A DNA stretch of 7,631 bases from a bacterium. Its GTDB lineage: Bacteria > Omnitrophota > Gorgyraeia > Velamenicoccales > JABMQK01. The position numbers and the translations under genes are program-made. Each line of letters starts with the position of its first letter. Position 1 is the stretch's first letter. Shown one piece after another: positions 1-6,365 of the stretch. The stretch is taken from assembly GCA_013203265.1 (NCBI GenBank), contig JABMQK010000012.1, forward strand, positions 1 to 7,631. The letters run 5' to 3'. Below the pieces are notes generated by a model. That model worked only from the letters and a program-made list of their open reading frames with translations, was not told the DNA's origin and searched no databases.

Positions 1-159
1 GTCATCGACAATTTTTTCTTTTAGGGCTCTTTTTAATTTTTCTTTATTGCGAAAGAATCCAACGATCTTTTTACAAATACGCTTTTTTCTAATTGATTTG
101 GCTAATGATCCTCCGATTAACCCAACGCCGACCACAGTGATTTGTTTGAATAGTGACAT
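1..159 (-). CDS. tyrA: Prephenate dehydrogenase, N-terminal fragment (runs off the left edge)
   Basis: The first 53 codons of a gene that continues past position 1. The product starts MSLFKQITVVGVGLIGGSLA, a first beta strand followed by the glycine-rich GxGxxG turn (G11, G13, G16) of an NAD(P)-binding Rossmann fold. The VGLIGGSLA form is typical of TyrA-type prephenate/arogenate dehydrogenases, which oxidatively decarboxylate prephenate to 4-hydroxyphenylpyruvate in tyrosine synthesis. The start is the ATG at 159-157, which shares one base with the stop codon of the upstream DAHP synthase gene (TAATG), so translation is probably coupled. The context of DAHP synthase, HisC-type aminotransferase and PheA supports TyrA over other Rossmann dehydrogenases. 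No chorismate mutase domain precedes the Rossmann fold, so prephenate presumably comes from the mutase domain of PheA. The catalytic domain is outside the window, and prephenate versus arogenate preference cannot be judged. Confidence 0.85.
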   Translation of the reverse strand, partial: MSLFKQITVVGVGLIGGSLAKSIRKKRICKKIVGFFRNKEKLKRALKEKIVDD

Positions 160-1175
160 TAAATTTCTCTTTTCGTCGCCTTTGCGATTGGTTTTAATTC
201 CTTTATTAATTCTTTAAAGCGATTTGGAATAAGAGACTGATTGCCATCGGAAAAGGCTTCTTCGGGTTTAGTATGAACTTCAATAAGCAACCCATCGCAG
301 CCCACAGCTACTGCCGCTTTAGAAAGCGGAGAAATTAATTCCCATTTACCTGAAGCGTGGCTCGGATCGACTATAACAGGTAGGTGTGATAGCTTTTTTA
401 TTATCGGGACTGCACTTATGTCTAAGGTATTACGAGTTGCATCTTCAAAGGTACGAATGCCCCTTTCACACAAAATTACATTAAAATTTCCTGATGATAA
501 AATATATTCAGCAGACATTAACAATTCTTTTATAGTCGAAGATAAGCCACGTTTTAATAGTATAGGTTTTTTCGTTTGCCCTACTTCTTTTAGGAGATTA
601 AAATTCTGCATATTTCTGGCACCTATCTGTAACATATCTGAGTATCTACTTACCAACCCTACATCTCTTGTATCCATTACTTCTGTAACCGTCGACATAT
701 TTAGTGACTCACCCACTTGCTTTAAGTATTTAAGTCCTTCCTCACCTAGTCCTTGGAAGCTATAAGGAGAAGTTCGAGGCTTGAAGGCTCCCCCACGTAA
801 AATCGTAGCACCAGCCTCCTTTATTTTTTTTGCGATTTCATATAGAATGTCATAATTTTCAATAGCGCATGGACCAGCAATAACCGCAATTTTTTTATCC
901 CCAATTTTTAACTTTTGTGAAAGCTTTACTACTGTATTTTTTGTCTGAAATTCCCTTGAGACGAGTTTGTAAGGGGCTAATACGGGCATCACTTTTTCGA
1001 CACCAGGAAAGACTTCTAAAGGAGTGATTCTTAAAACATCCTCGGGCCCAATTAGGCCGATTATTGTACGCTCTGTCCCTTTTGAAATATGAGGTTTAAG
1101 CCCTAATTTCTTTACCCTGTTAATTATATAATCAAACTGTTTTTTAGTGATATCAGGTTTTAAAACGACAATCAT
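159..1175 (-). CDS. aroF: 3-deoxy-7-phosphoheptulonate (DAHP) synthase, type I-beta with N-terminal ferredoxin-like regulatory domain
   Basis: Condenses phosphoenolpyruvate with erythrose 4-phosphate to DAHP, the committed step of the shikimate pathway, in the cytoplasm. The 338-residue length matches the Thermotoga maritima-type enzyme. Residues 1-70 form the small ferredoxin-like domain, which in characterised relatives mediates feedback inhibition by tyrosine or phenylalanine. Residues from about 85 form the TIM barrel. Visible active-site elements are AGPCAIE (metal ligand C103), the substrate loop RGGAFKPRTSP (128-138), LLKRG (206-210), DPSHASGK (metal ligand H273), E299 in LLIEVH, and D310 in FSDGNQSL. 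All four expected metal ligands (Cys, His, Glu, Asp) are therefore present. An AAGGGG ribosome-binding site lies just after the hisC stop, about 6 nt before the ATG, and the stop overlaps the tyrA start. The symbols aroF, aroG and aroA are all used for this family, so the symbol is less certain than the function. Confidence 0.97.
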   Translation of the reverse strand: MIVVLKPDITKKQFDYIINRVKKLGLKPHISKGTERTIIGLIGPEDVLRITPLEVFPGVEKVMPVLAPYKLVSREFQTKNTVVKLSQKLKIGDKKIAVIAGPCAIENYDILYEIAKKIKEAGATILRGGAFKPRTSPYSFQGLGEEGLKYLKQVGESLNMSTVTEVMDTRDVGLVSRYSDMLQIGARNMQNFNLLKEVGQTKKPILLKRGLSSTIKELLMSAEYILSSGNFNVILCERGIRTFEDATRNTLDISAVPIIKKLSHLPVIVDPSHASGKWELISPLSKAAVAVGCDGLLIEVHTKPEEAFSDGNQSLIPNRFKELIKELKPIAKATKREI

Positions 1176-1187
1176 TTTTTACCCCTT

Positions 1188-2282
1188 TTAAATAATTTTT
1201 TTAAGTTTTTGAATAAAAAGTTTATTCTCATTTGGTTTGCCGATAGTAACCCTAATATAATTATCTAATTTATACTGTTTTAGGTCTCTTACTATTACCC
1301 CTTGCTTTAACAGTTTTTTACATATTGACAATCCATCTTTATTTGTTCTAAACATTACAAAGTTTGCCTGTGAAGGCAGATATTTTATCTTCATTGCCTG
1401 GAAAGCCATATACATTTTTTTTCTTTCCTTGATAACCATTTCTCTAGTTTTTTTAATAAACGATTTGTCTCCTAAAGCTGATTCTGCAGCACGCTGCGCT
1501 AGAGAATTTACATTAAAAGGCTGTCTTATTTTTTCCATTGCTTTTATAAACTGAGGATTTGCAATCGCATAGCCTATCCTAAGACCAGCTAGCCCATAAG
1601 CCTTTGAAAATGTCCGTAAAATAATAAGATTCTTTGTTTTGATGTAATTAATTATTTTAGGAAAATTTTTTGCATCTACAAATTCAATGTAAGCTTCGTC
1701 TATAACTGTAAGTTTATCTTTAGGTATCGTTTTAAGAAAATTCAATAATTCTTGATGAGTAACATAGGTGCCTGTAGGGTTGTTTGGATTGGCGATAAAT
1801 ATAATTTTAGTTTTTTTACTTATATTGTTTTTTATTGCGCTTAAGTCGTAGCGAAAATTTCTTAAAGGCAGACATTTCACCTTGGCCCCATTTGCCTTAG
1901 CGATAATTTCATATTCAACGAACGTAGTTTTTGATGTTAGCACTTCTTCATCAGGGTTAAGGAAAGTTTTTATAATAATGTCTATGATTTCATCTGAACC
2001 ATTGCCAAAGATTAAGCTTTTCGGATTAATTTTTAGTTTCTTGGCGACAGCCTTTCTAAGATAATAGCAGGTACCATCGGGGTAGCGAAATATTTCTTCC
2101 AAATTATTCTTAATCGCTTGTTTCGCTTTGCAAGAAGCGCCAAAAGCATTTTCATTAGAACCAAGTTTAATTGCATTTTTAATCCCAAATTCCCTTTGAA
2201 CTAAGTCTATAGGCTTTCCAGGAATATAAGCTTTGATTTGGTTAATATCTTTTCTTACAATATCTCTCATTTTATTAGTCAC
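1188..2282 (-). CDS. hisC: HisC-type class I/II PLP aminotransferase (histidinol-phosphate / aromatic aminotransferase)
   Basis: Fold-type I PLP aminotransferase of 364 residues, the usual HisC length. The N terminus has YIPGKP (19-24), a HisC signature. Also visible are SNENAFG (42-48; the family usually has SNENP at this site), ANPNNPTGT (164-172, with cofactor-contacting N168), DEAY (195-198), the PLP Schiff-base lysine K227 in TFSKAYG, phosphate-binding R235 in GLRIGYA, and substrate-carboxylate R344 in YIRVTIG. The neighbours are all phenylalanine/tyrosine genes and no other histidine gene is visible. I infer that the enzyme transaminates phenylpyruvate and 4-hydroxyphenylpyruvate, possibly alongside histidinol phosphate, as HisC-family enzymes in aromatic operons are known to do. 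The chosen start is GTG at 2282, 3 nt after the pheA stop, with AAGG about 12 nt upstream. The in-frame ATG at 2270 lacks a suitably spaced Shine-Dalgarno but remains possible. Confidence 0.92.
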   Translation of the reverse strand: MTNKMRDIVRKDINQIKAYIPGKPIDLVQREFGIKNAIKLGSNENAFGASCKAKQAIKNNLEEIFRYPDGTCYYLRKAVAKKLKINPKSLIFGNGSDEIIDIIIKTFLNPDEEVLTSKTTFVEYEIIAKANGAKVKCLPLRNFRYDLSAIKNNISKKTKIIFIANPNNPTGTYVTHQELLNFLKTIPKDKLTVIDEAYIEFVDAKNFPKIINYIKTKNLIILRTFSKAYGLAGLRIGYAIANPQFIKAMEKIRQPFNVNSLAQRAAESALGDKSFIKKTREMVIKERKKMYMAFQAMKIKYLPSQANFVMFRTNKDGLSICKKLLKQGVIVRDLKQYKLDNYIRVTIGKPNENKLFIQKLKKII

Positions 2283-2285
2283 TAT

Positions 2286-3347
2286 TTATTCATACCTTGG
2301 ATACGAACCAAGTATTTTTAGAAACTTGCATTTTGCATCTAATTCCTGAAGTGCCTTTTTAACTTTAGTTTCAGTTTGGTGAGCGGCCAGATCAAGATAA
2401 AAATAATAATCCCATGCCTTCTTCTTTGAGGGCCGCGATTCAATTTTAGTAAGATTTATTTTATATTTCTTGAAAGGCAGAAGCATATCGTGTAAAGCTC
2501 CAACTTTGTCTTTTATTGAAAACATAATCGATGTCTTGTCGTCTTTTGTTTGTGGTACATCACTCTTGGCAATTACTAAGAAACGAGTGACATTATGCGG
2601 ACTATCTTCTATCTCCTTTGCAAGAATTCCTAGACTATATATTTTAGCAGCTAATGCCGAGGCAATACAGGCAGAATTCTTACTCTTTGAGGCAATTTGT
2701 GCTGCCTTTGTTGTGCTAGAGACTTCGATGAGTTCAGCTTTTGGTAGATTAACCTGTAGCCAGATGCGACATTGACCAAATACCTGAGGATTGGAATATA
2801 TTTTTTTAATATCTTTAAATTTACAACTCCCCAGTAAATTATGGGCAATATTTAGAATTATTTCTGCACAGATTTTTAAATCCGAATCCATGAACATGTC
2901 TAACGTATGACTTACTGCTCCTTCAATTGAATTTTCAATTGGCACAACTCCGTAGTCAGAATTACCTCTTTCTACGTCAAGAAATATATCAGTAATATTC
3001 TTGCAAGCACTGTAGGAAACTTCAGGGCCGAATTTATATAGAGCAGCTTGATGCGTAAAAGTCGCCTGAGGTCCTAAATAAGCAATAGTTAATGGTTTTT
3101 CTAAAGAAAAACTACCAGACATTATTTCTCTGTATATCGCAGCCAGAGAATTATTACCTAGAGGTCCTTTATTAATTTTTTTAATGTTGTTTATGATTTC
3201 TTTTTCTCTATTAGGAGCATAGATTTCTTTGTTCAGTTTCCTTTTTATAGCGCCAATGCTCTTTGAAAGCGAGGCTCTTTTATTAAGAAGTTGAATGATT
3301 TTCTTGTCTAAAGAATCAATTTTATTTCTTTTGTTTTTTATTTTCAT
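2286..3347 (-). CDS. pheA: Bifunctional chorismate mutase / prephenate dehydratase (P-protein)
   Basis: Converts chorismate to prephenate and then to phenylpyruvate. Three domains are visible in 353 residues. An AroQ-type helical chorismate mutase (1-80) has R7 in RNKIDSLD, R24 in LLNKR, K35, and R47/E48 in PNREKE. The prephenate dehydratase (about 86-262) has AYLGPQATFTHQAA (89-102), YGVVPIENSIEGAV (132-145) and the catalytic TRF motif (T254-F256). A C-terminal ACT domain (271-353) has GALH (283-286) and ESRP (303-306), the phenylalanine-binding signatures, so feedback inhibition by phenylalanine is expected. The start is the ATG at 3347, which has AAGGGA 7 nt upstream and sits 1 nt after the scpB stop. 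A start 12 codons further up, at 3383, lies inside scpB with no Shine-Dalgarno. No leader peptide or attenuator is present because the gene directly abuts scpB. Confidence 0.97.
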   Translation of the reverse strand: MKIKNKRNKIDSLDKKIIQLLNKRASLSKSIGAIKRKLNKEIYAPNREKEIINNIKKINKGPLGNNSLAAIYREIMSGSFSLEKPLTIAYLGPQATFTHQAALYKFGPEVSYSACKNITDIFLDVERGNSDYGVVPIENSIEGAVSHTLDMFMDSDLKICAEIILNIAHNLLGSCKFKDIKKIYSNPQVFGQCRIWLQVNLPKAELIEVSSTTKAAQIASKSKNSACIASALAAKIYSLGILAKEIEDSPHNVTRFLVIAKSDVPQTKDDKTSIMFSIKDKVGALHDMLLPFKKYKINLTKIESRPSKKKAWDYYFYLDLAAHQTETKVKKALQELDAKCKFLKILGSYPRYE

Positions 3348-3348
3348 T

Positions 3349-4035
3349 TTAAGTTCCCTTCTGTATATTTCCCTCTTCTTCATTATTTATTGTTATGGAT
3401 TCAGCAGAAGTTTTATCTAGTGGTGGATGCGAATTTGTTTGGGAAGGAATATTTTCAAGCTCTTCTTCTCCAAGAGGAGTTATTTCTGCCGTTTCTCTTT
3501 CGCTTAAAGTCTGTACGAATTCCTCAACAGGAGGAAGTTCCTCAAGAGAATTAAGGCCAAAATATTCAAGAAAATTTCTTGTGCTTCCATAAACAAACGG
3601 CCTGCCTATTACTTCTTTTTTTCCCACGATACGTATTAATCCTTTTTCAAGAAGGTTTTTTATTACCCCATCGACGTTAACTCCCCTAATCGATTCTATT
3701 TCTACCCTTGTAACTGGCTGTTTGTAGGCGATGATAGATAATGTTTCTAATGATGGTAAAGTGAGTTTTTCCGAATGTTTTTTCTTGTAAAATTTCTTTA
3801 TGAAATTTGCATAATTTGGCGATGTCACCATTTGATATCCGCCAGCGACTTCAATTAATTTTATACCACTATTCCTTTGTTTGTAATCACTTTTTAGCTC
3901 TTGGACTATCGAATTAATAGTTTCTGAATCCAAACCCTCTAAGATATCTTGGATTTCTGCTATTGTAGCAGGCCCTTCACTAATAAATATTATAGCTTCA
4001 ACAGCTCCTTTTAGTTCTGGATTTATATCTGTCAT
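3349..4035 (-). CDS. scpB: Segregation and condensation protein B
   Basis: Kleisin-associated subunit of the bacterial SMC-ScpAB condensin complex, which compacts and segregates the nucleoid. The protein has 228 residues and two winged-helix domains: about 6-80 (LKGAVEAIIFISEGP at 8-22) and about 90-165. The second carries the family signature LSIIAYKQPVTR (99-110), EIESIRGVNVDGV (112-124), GLIRIVGKKEVIGRP (132-146) and YGSTRNFLEYFGL (149-161). Residues 170-228 form an acidic, Glu/Ser/Thr/Asn-rich, probably disordered tail, common in ScpB. Its ATG overlaps the ruvA stop by 4 nt (ATGA), indicating translational coupling. In many genomes scpA sits immediately upstream of scpB. Here ruvA does, so scpA must be elsewhere. 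Confidence 0.96.
   Translation of the reverse strand: MTDINPELKGAVEAIIFISEGPATIAEIQDILEGLDSETINSIVQELKSDYKQRNSGIKLIEVAGGYQMVTSPNYANFIKKFYKKKHSEKLTLPSLETLSIIAYKQPVTRVEIESIRGVNVDGVIKNLLEKGLIRIVGKKEVIGRPFVYGSTRNFLEYFGLNSLEELPPVEEFVQTLSERETAEITPLGEEELENIPSQTNSHPPLDKTSAESITINNEEEGNIQKGT
3355..3360 (-). promoter_or_regulatory. Shine-Dalgarno site that fixes the pheA start
   Basis: On the minus strand, AAGGGA lies inside the last codons of scpB and 7 nt before the ATG at 3347. The upstream in-frame ATG at 3383 is preceded only by A/T-rich sequence. This supports the shorter pheA product, whose chorismate mutase domain begins at the expected point. Confidence 0.75.
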
Positions 4036-4655
4036 CTCTTTGCTCGTTGTCTATACACTTCATTAAGTAATTCTTCAGTACTTTTTATATCTGAGCGGCG
4101 GTTTATTGCCTTTTCTATCATTTCTTTTGCTTCCTGTTTTTTATATTGTAATTGTGAGAGAATTTCAAGAGATTCCTTCTTTATATCATCAGGAATTTGG
4201 GTTTTTATTTCAGCTTGAGCATCCTTGATAAGACCGAACTTACCCATCTTTCCTTGAAGTTTAGCAATGATTTCTTTTGCCCTTTGCTTGCCTATTCCGG
4301 GGAGAGAACAAAGTAAAGACAAATCACCTTCATTAATCCCTTTGGCAATAGTAGAAATTGGTACCTTAATCGCTTTCAGCGCAGCACGAGGGCCTACTCC
4401 TGAAACAGTGATAAACAGTTCAAAGAATTCTTTTTCTACTTCATTAATAAATCCGATCAAAATCGGTATACTTTTTGATGGTTCGGATTGAAAATAGTGA
4501 TAAGTAATTAATCTTATAAATCCGTCTTGAATAAAATTATCTAACCTCGACATTATTATTGGTGGAATTAATACTTCATAACAGATACCTTGTATTTCTA
4601 AAATAATACAATCATTTTTCTTTTGGACAACTTTTCCTTTAATTTGGGCAATCAT
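4032..4655 (-). CDS. ruvA: Holliday junction branch migration protein RuvA
   Basis: Tetrameric Holliday-junction-binding subunit that loads the RuvB motor during recombinational repair. The length of 207 residues is normal. Domain I (1-65) is the OB fold, starting MIAQIKGKVV. Domain II (70-140) holds two helix-hairpin-helix DNA-binding motifs, VSGVGPRAAL (84-93) and LPGIGKQRAKEI (118-129), followed by LQGKM (133-137). A loose linker (about 141-158) leads to the small C-terminal domain III (159-207), which contacts RuvB in characterised proteins. The loop after YHYF (52-55) reads QSEPSKSIPILIGF and is a few residues longer than the common YHYFxREDxxxLYGF form. The start overlaps the ruvC stop (ATGA) and the stop overlaps the scpB start. 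ruvB, often next in the cluster, is not in the window. Confidence 0.97.
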   Translation of the reverse strand: MIAQIKGKVVQKKNDCIILEIQGICYEVLIPPIIMSRLDNFIQDGFIRLITYHYFQSEPSKSIPILIGFINEVEKEFFELFITVSGVGPRAALKAIKVPISTIAKGINEGDLSLLCSLPGIGKQRAKEIIAKLQGKMGKFGLIKDAQAEIKTQIPDDIKKESLEILSQLQYKKQEAKEMIEKAINRRSDIKSTEELLNEVYRQRAKR

Positions 4656-5152
4656 GAAAACTTAAAAATTTCTTCCCTTTTTAAAATATAAGAGTGGGCT
4701 ATAGCTAGTGAGAGCGCATCTGTTATGTCTAAAGAGACCACAGCTTCATCTTTCATACCCAGTATATTTAAGACCATATGTTGGATTTGTAATTTAGACG
4801 CACTGCCTTTTCCTAAAATTGCCTTTTTTGTTCTTGTAGCGCCATATTCAAAGAGTTCTATATTTTTTTGTGCGCAGACAAGACAAATTACGCCACGAGC
4901 ATGTCCTAAAAGACAAGCGGTTAATGGATGTTTGTAGTGCGCGTATAATTTTTCAAGGACAATCGCATCTAATTTATATTTGCTGACAATTTTTAGCAAG
5001 TCTCTATAAATTTTAAAGAGTCGAATCTCAGTATTGTCTTTAGATGATGTTTTTATAAAGCCAGCGTCGATAAATTTTAAGGTGTTTTGATTCTTATCAA
5101 TTATGCCATAACCTGTAATGTTTAGTCCAGGGTCTATCCCTAATATTAACAT
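4652..5152 (-). CDS. ruvC: Crossover junction endodeoxyribonuclease RuvC
   Basis: Dimeric Holliday-junction resolvase that introduces paired nicks after RuvAB branch migration. At 166 residues it has the normal length. The RNase H-like fold begins MLILGIDPGLNITGYG, and the four acidic metal ligands are D7, E67 (IVLEKLY), D142 and D145 (LDITDAL). The block after E67 differs from the textbook form: YAHYKHPLTACLLGHARGV (70-88) replaces the usual F-x-x-N...LGQARGV, with Y70 at the position of the base-stacking Phe and His for Gln in GQARGV. KGSASKLQIQHMV (115-127) is conserved. The ATG is 8 nt after the yebC stop. I see no Shine-Dalgarno in AAATCGCC just before it, so translation may depend on coupling to yebC. 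Confidence 0.95.
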   Translation of the reverse strand: MLILGIDPGLNITGYGIIDKNQNTLKFIDAGFIKTSSKDNTEIRLFKIYRDLLKIVSKYKLDAIVLEKLYAHYKHPLTACLLGHARGVICLVCAQKNIELFEYGATRTKKAILGKGSASKLQIQHMVLNILGMKDEAVVSLDITDALSLAIAHSYILKREEIFKFS

Positions 5153-5160
5153 GGCGATTT

Positions 5161-5907
5161 TTAGCTGTTTTCTACAAGGTCTTTCTCGGGTATATCGAAA
5201 TTAGCATAAACGTGCTGAACATCTTCTTGATCTTCTAGGGATTCAACAAGCTCAATTACTATTTTTGCATCAGGCCCCGCAACCTTTATTGTTGAAGAAG
5301 GAATCATGGTTATTTCTGCGCTTTGAATTTTAATATTTTTTTCTTTGATCGCTTTCTTTACTATTTCAAAATCCCCTAGTGTGGTGGTAATTTCATAAGT
5401 ATTTTCTTCTGTTTTCATATCCTCTGCGCCTGATTCTAGCACTATATTCATCAGCTTATCTTCCTCTGTTTCTTTTTTGTCAACAACAATATATCCTTTT
5501 TTCTGAAAAATCCAGGCTACAGAGCCAGCACCTGCCAGATTGCCGCTTTTTTTAGAAAAGAGGTTACGCAATTCAGCGGTGGTTCGATTTTTATTATCAG
5601 TCAGAGTATCTATCATAATCGCTACGCCTTTGGGACCATAACCTTCATAGATTATTTCTTCATAAACGACACCAGGTAATTCACCGGTCCCCTTTTTAAT
5701 AGCATTTTCAATATTTGAGGTAGGCATATTTTGCGTTTTTGCCCTTGCCATAGCACTACGCAATCTTATATTATTATCTATATTACCTCCGCCTTGTCTC
5801 GCAGCAGCAGTAAGCTCTTTAATTAATTTTGTAAACAGAGCTCCTCTTTTTGCATCGGTAGCAGCTTTTTTGTGTTTAATACTGGCCCATTTTGAGTGTC
5901 CCGACAT
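5161..5907 (-). CDS. yebC: YebC/PmpR/TACO1-family protein
   Basis: A 248-residue YebC-family protein beginning with the invariant MSGHSKWASIKHKKAATDAKR... N terminus. Other signatures are FTKLIKELTAAARQGGG (25-41), NIRLRSAMARAK (46-57), MPTSNIENAIKKGTGE (61-76), YEGYGPKGVAIMIDTLTDN (87-105, acidic pocket) and GSVAWIFQKKG (128-138). Members have been described as DNA-binding transcriptional regulators (PmpR, YebC) and, more recently and for the mitochondrial homologue TACO1, as translation factors helping ribosomes through proline-rich stretches. The sequence does not decide between these roles. The start has the best Shine-Dalgarno in the window (AGGAGGT, 5912-5918, 4 nt before ATG). The gene follows rnpB and precedes ruvC, and yebC-ruvC-ruvA is a widely conserved order in bacteria. 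Confidence 0.97.
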   Translation of the reverse strand: MSGHSKWASIKHKKAATDAKRGALFTKLIKELTAAARQGGGNIDNNIRLRSAMARAKTQNMPTSNIENAIKKGTGELPGVVYEEIIYEGYGPKGVAIMIDTLTDNKNRTTAELRNLFSKKSGNLAGAGSVAWIFQKKGYIVVDKKETEEDKLMNIVLESGAEDMKTEENTYEITTTLGDFEIVKKAIKEKNIKIQSAEITMIPSSTIKVAGPDAKIVIELVESLEDQEDVQHVYANFDIPEKDLVENS

Positions 5908-5911
5908 TGTT

Positions 5912-5918
5912 ACCTCCT
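5912..5918 (-). promoter_or_regulatory. Strong Shine-Dalgarno of yebC
   Basis: On the minus strand, AGGAGGT is complementary to the canonical anti-Shine-Dalgarno of 16S rRNA and lies 4 nt before the yebC ATG. It is much stronger than the sites of its neighbours, suggesting efficient independent initiation on yebC after the untranslated rnpB stretch. Confidence 0.85.
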
Positions 5919-5934
5919 AACTAAATATTGATCT

Positions 5935-5964
5935 ATTAAATACCTGATTTAATTCAATTTTCAA
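5935..5964 (-). promoter_or_regulatory. Candidate sigma70-type promoter for the yebC-ruvCA-scpB operon
   Basis: On the minus strand TTGAAA (5959-5964, one mismatch to the -35 consensus) is followed after 18 nt by TTTAAT (5935-5940, one mismatch to the -10 consensus). It lies between the rnpB 3' end and the yebC ribosome-binding site. The region is so A/T-rich that a chance match is quite possible, and no strong intrinsic terminator separates rnpB from yebC, so read-through from upstream is the alternative. Confidence 0.3.
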
Positions 5965-6236
5965 AAATCAAGGCAAGTCAGATAAGCCGAGTTTTGTTAT
6001 TCACCATAGTTCTTTGGCGAATGATGACTATTTCTCTGACTCCAAAAATTACTTTTTAGAGTTTAGCAATCAACCCGCCCTAATCTATCATTAGATATTT
6101 CTGGCGGACAACCATATCACTTTTATGTGGGTTAGGGCCTTTTGATATTGCTCCGCGCAGAGATTGCCGCGTTTCACCTCATCCCACACAAAATCTTATA
6201 AGGAAATGGTGTGAGAGTATTCGTCTCTGTGGCTCT

Positions 6237-6268
6237 CTTTGGAAAACAAATAAATTTGTTTTCCAAAG
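6237..6268 (-). repeat. 15-nt-arm perfect inverted repeat inside rnpB
   Basis: Arms 6237-6251 and 6254-6268 are exact reverse complements separated by 2 nt. In RNA the stem would be about 14 bp with a 4-nt loop. It lies immediately upstream of conserved region II of the RNase P RNA and is longer and more regular than the usual helices at that point. It is not followed by a T-run in either direction, so it is not an intrinsic terminator. Confidence 0.9.
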
Positions 6269-6269
6269 C

Positions 6270-6287
6270 ACCCATTTTAAAATGGGT
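6270..6287 (-). repeat. 18-nt perfect palindrome inside rnpB
   Basis: Arms 6270-6278 (ACCCATTTT) and 6279-6287 (AAAATGGGT) form a perfect palindrome, one base away from the 15-nt-arm inverted repeat. In RNA it would fold as a short hairpin of about 7 bp with a U/A loop. It is probably part of the specificity domain of RNase P RNA. Confidence 0.85.
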
Positions 6288-6293
6288 AATCCT

Positions 6294-6313
6294 ATTCATC
6301 AAAATTGATGAAT
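6294..6313 (-). repeat. Hairpin inside rnpB, probable P9 or a P9-region insertion
   Basis: Arms ATTCATCAA (6294-6302) and TTGATGAAT (6305-6313) are exact reverse complements with 2 nt between them, giving about 7-8 bp in RNA. The hairpin directly follows, in transcript order, another one of 6 bp (6315-6320 with 6326-6331, loop CAATC) that fits P8. By order in class A molecules this one would be P9. Confidence 0.8.
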
Positions 6314-6365
6314 GTTCCGAGATTGTCGGAATGCGCTGTCCTTTGGAGCTCGGACTTTCCTATTG

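Noticed and set aside
418..765. Plus-strand open frame of 115 codons opposite the DAHP synthase gene
   Set aside because: It is fully antisense to a confidently identified gene, has no recognisable domain and no ribosome-binding site; a shadow frame.
1188..2282. Assignment of the aminotransferase to histidine biosynthesis only
   Set aside because: The sequence is HisC-like, but all visible neighbours belong to phenylalanine/tyrosine synthesis, so a strictly histidine role is not supported by context.
2470..2775. Plus-strand open frame of 101 codons opposite pheA
   Set aside because: It is antisense to the conserved dehydratase and ACT coding sequence and has no family features.
3348..3383. 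A 12-codon N-terminal extension of pheA starting at ATG 3383
   Set aside because: It lies inside scpB, has no ribosome-binding site, adds a lysine/arginine-rich stretch not expected in front of the chorismate mutase helix, and the ATG at 3347 has a good Shine-Dalgarno.
6237..6313. The cluster of inverted repeats as a CRISPR array, intrinsic terminator or insertion-sequence ends
   Set aside because: The three repeats differ in sequence, have no regular spacers and no flanking T-runs or target-site duplication, and lie within the RNase P RNA.
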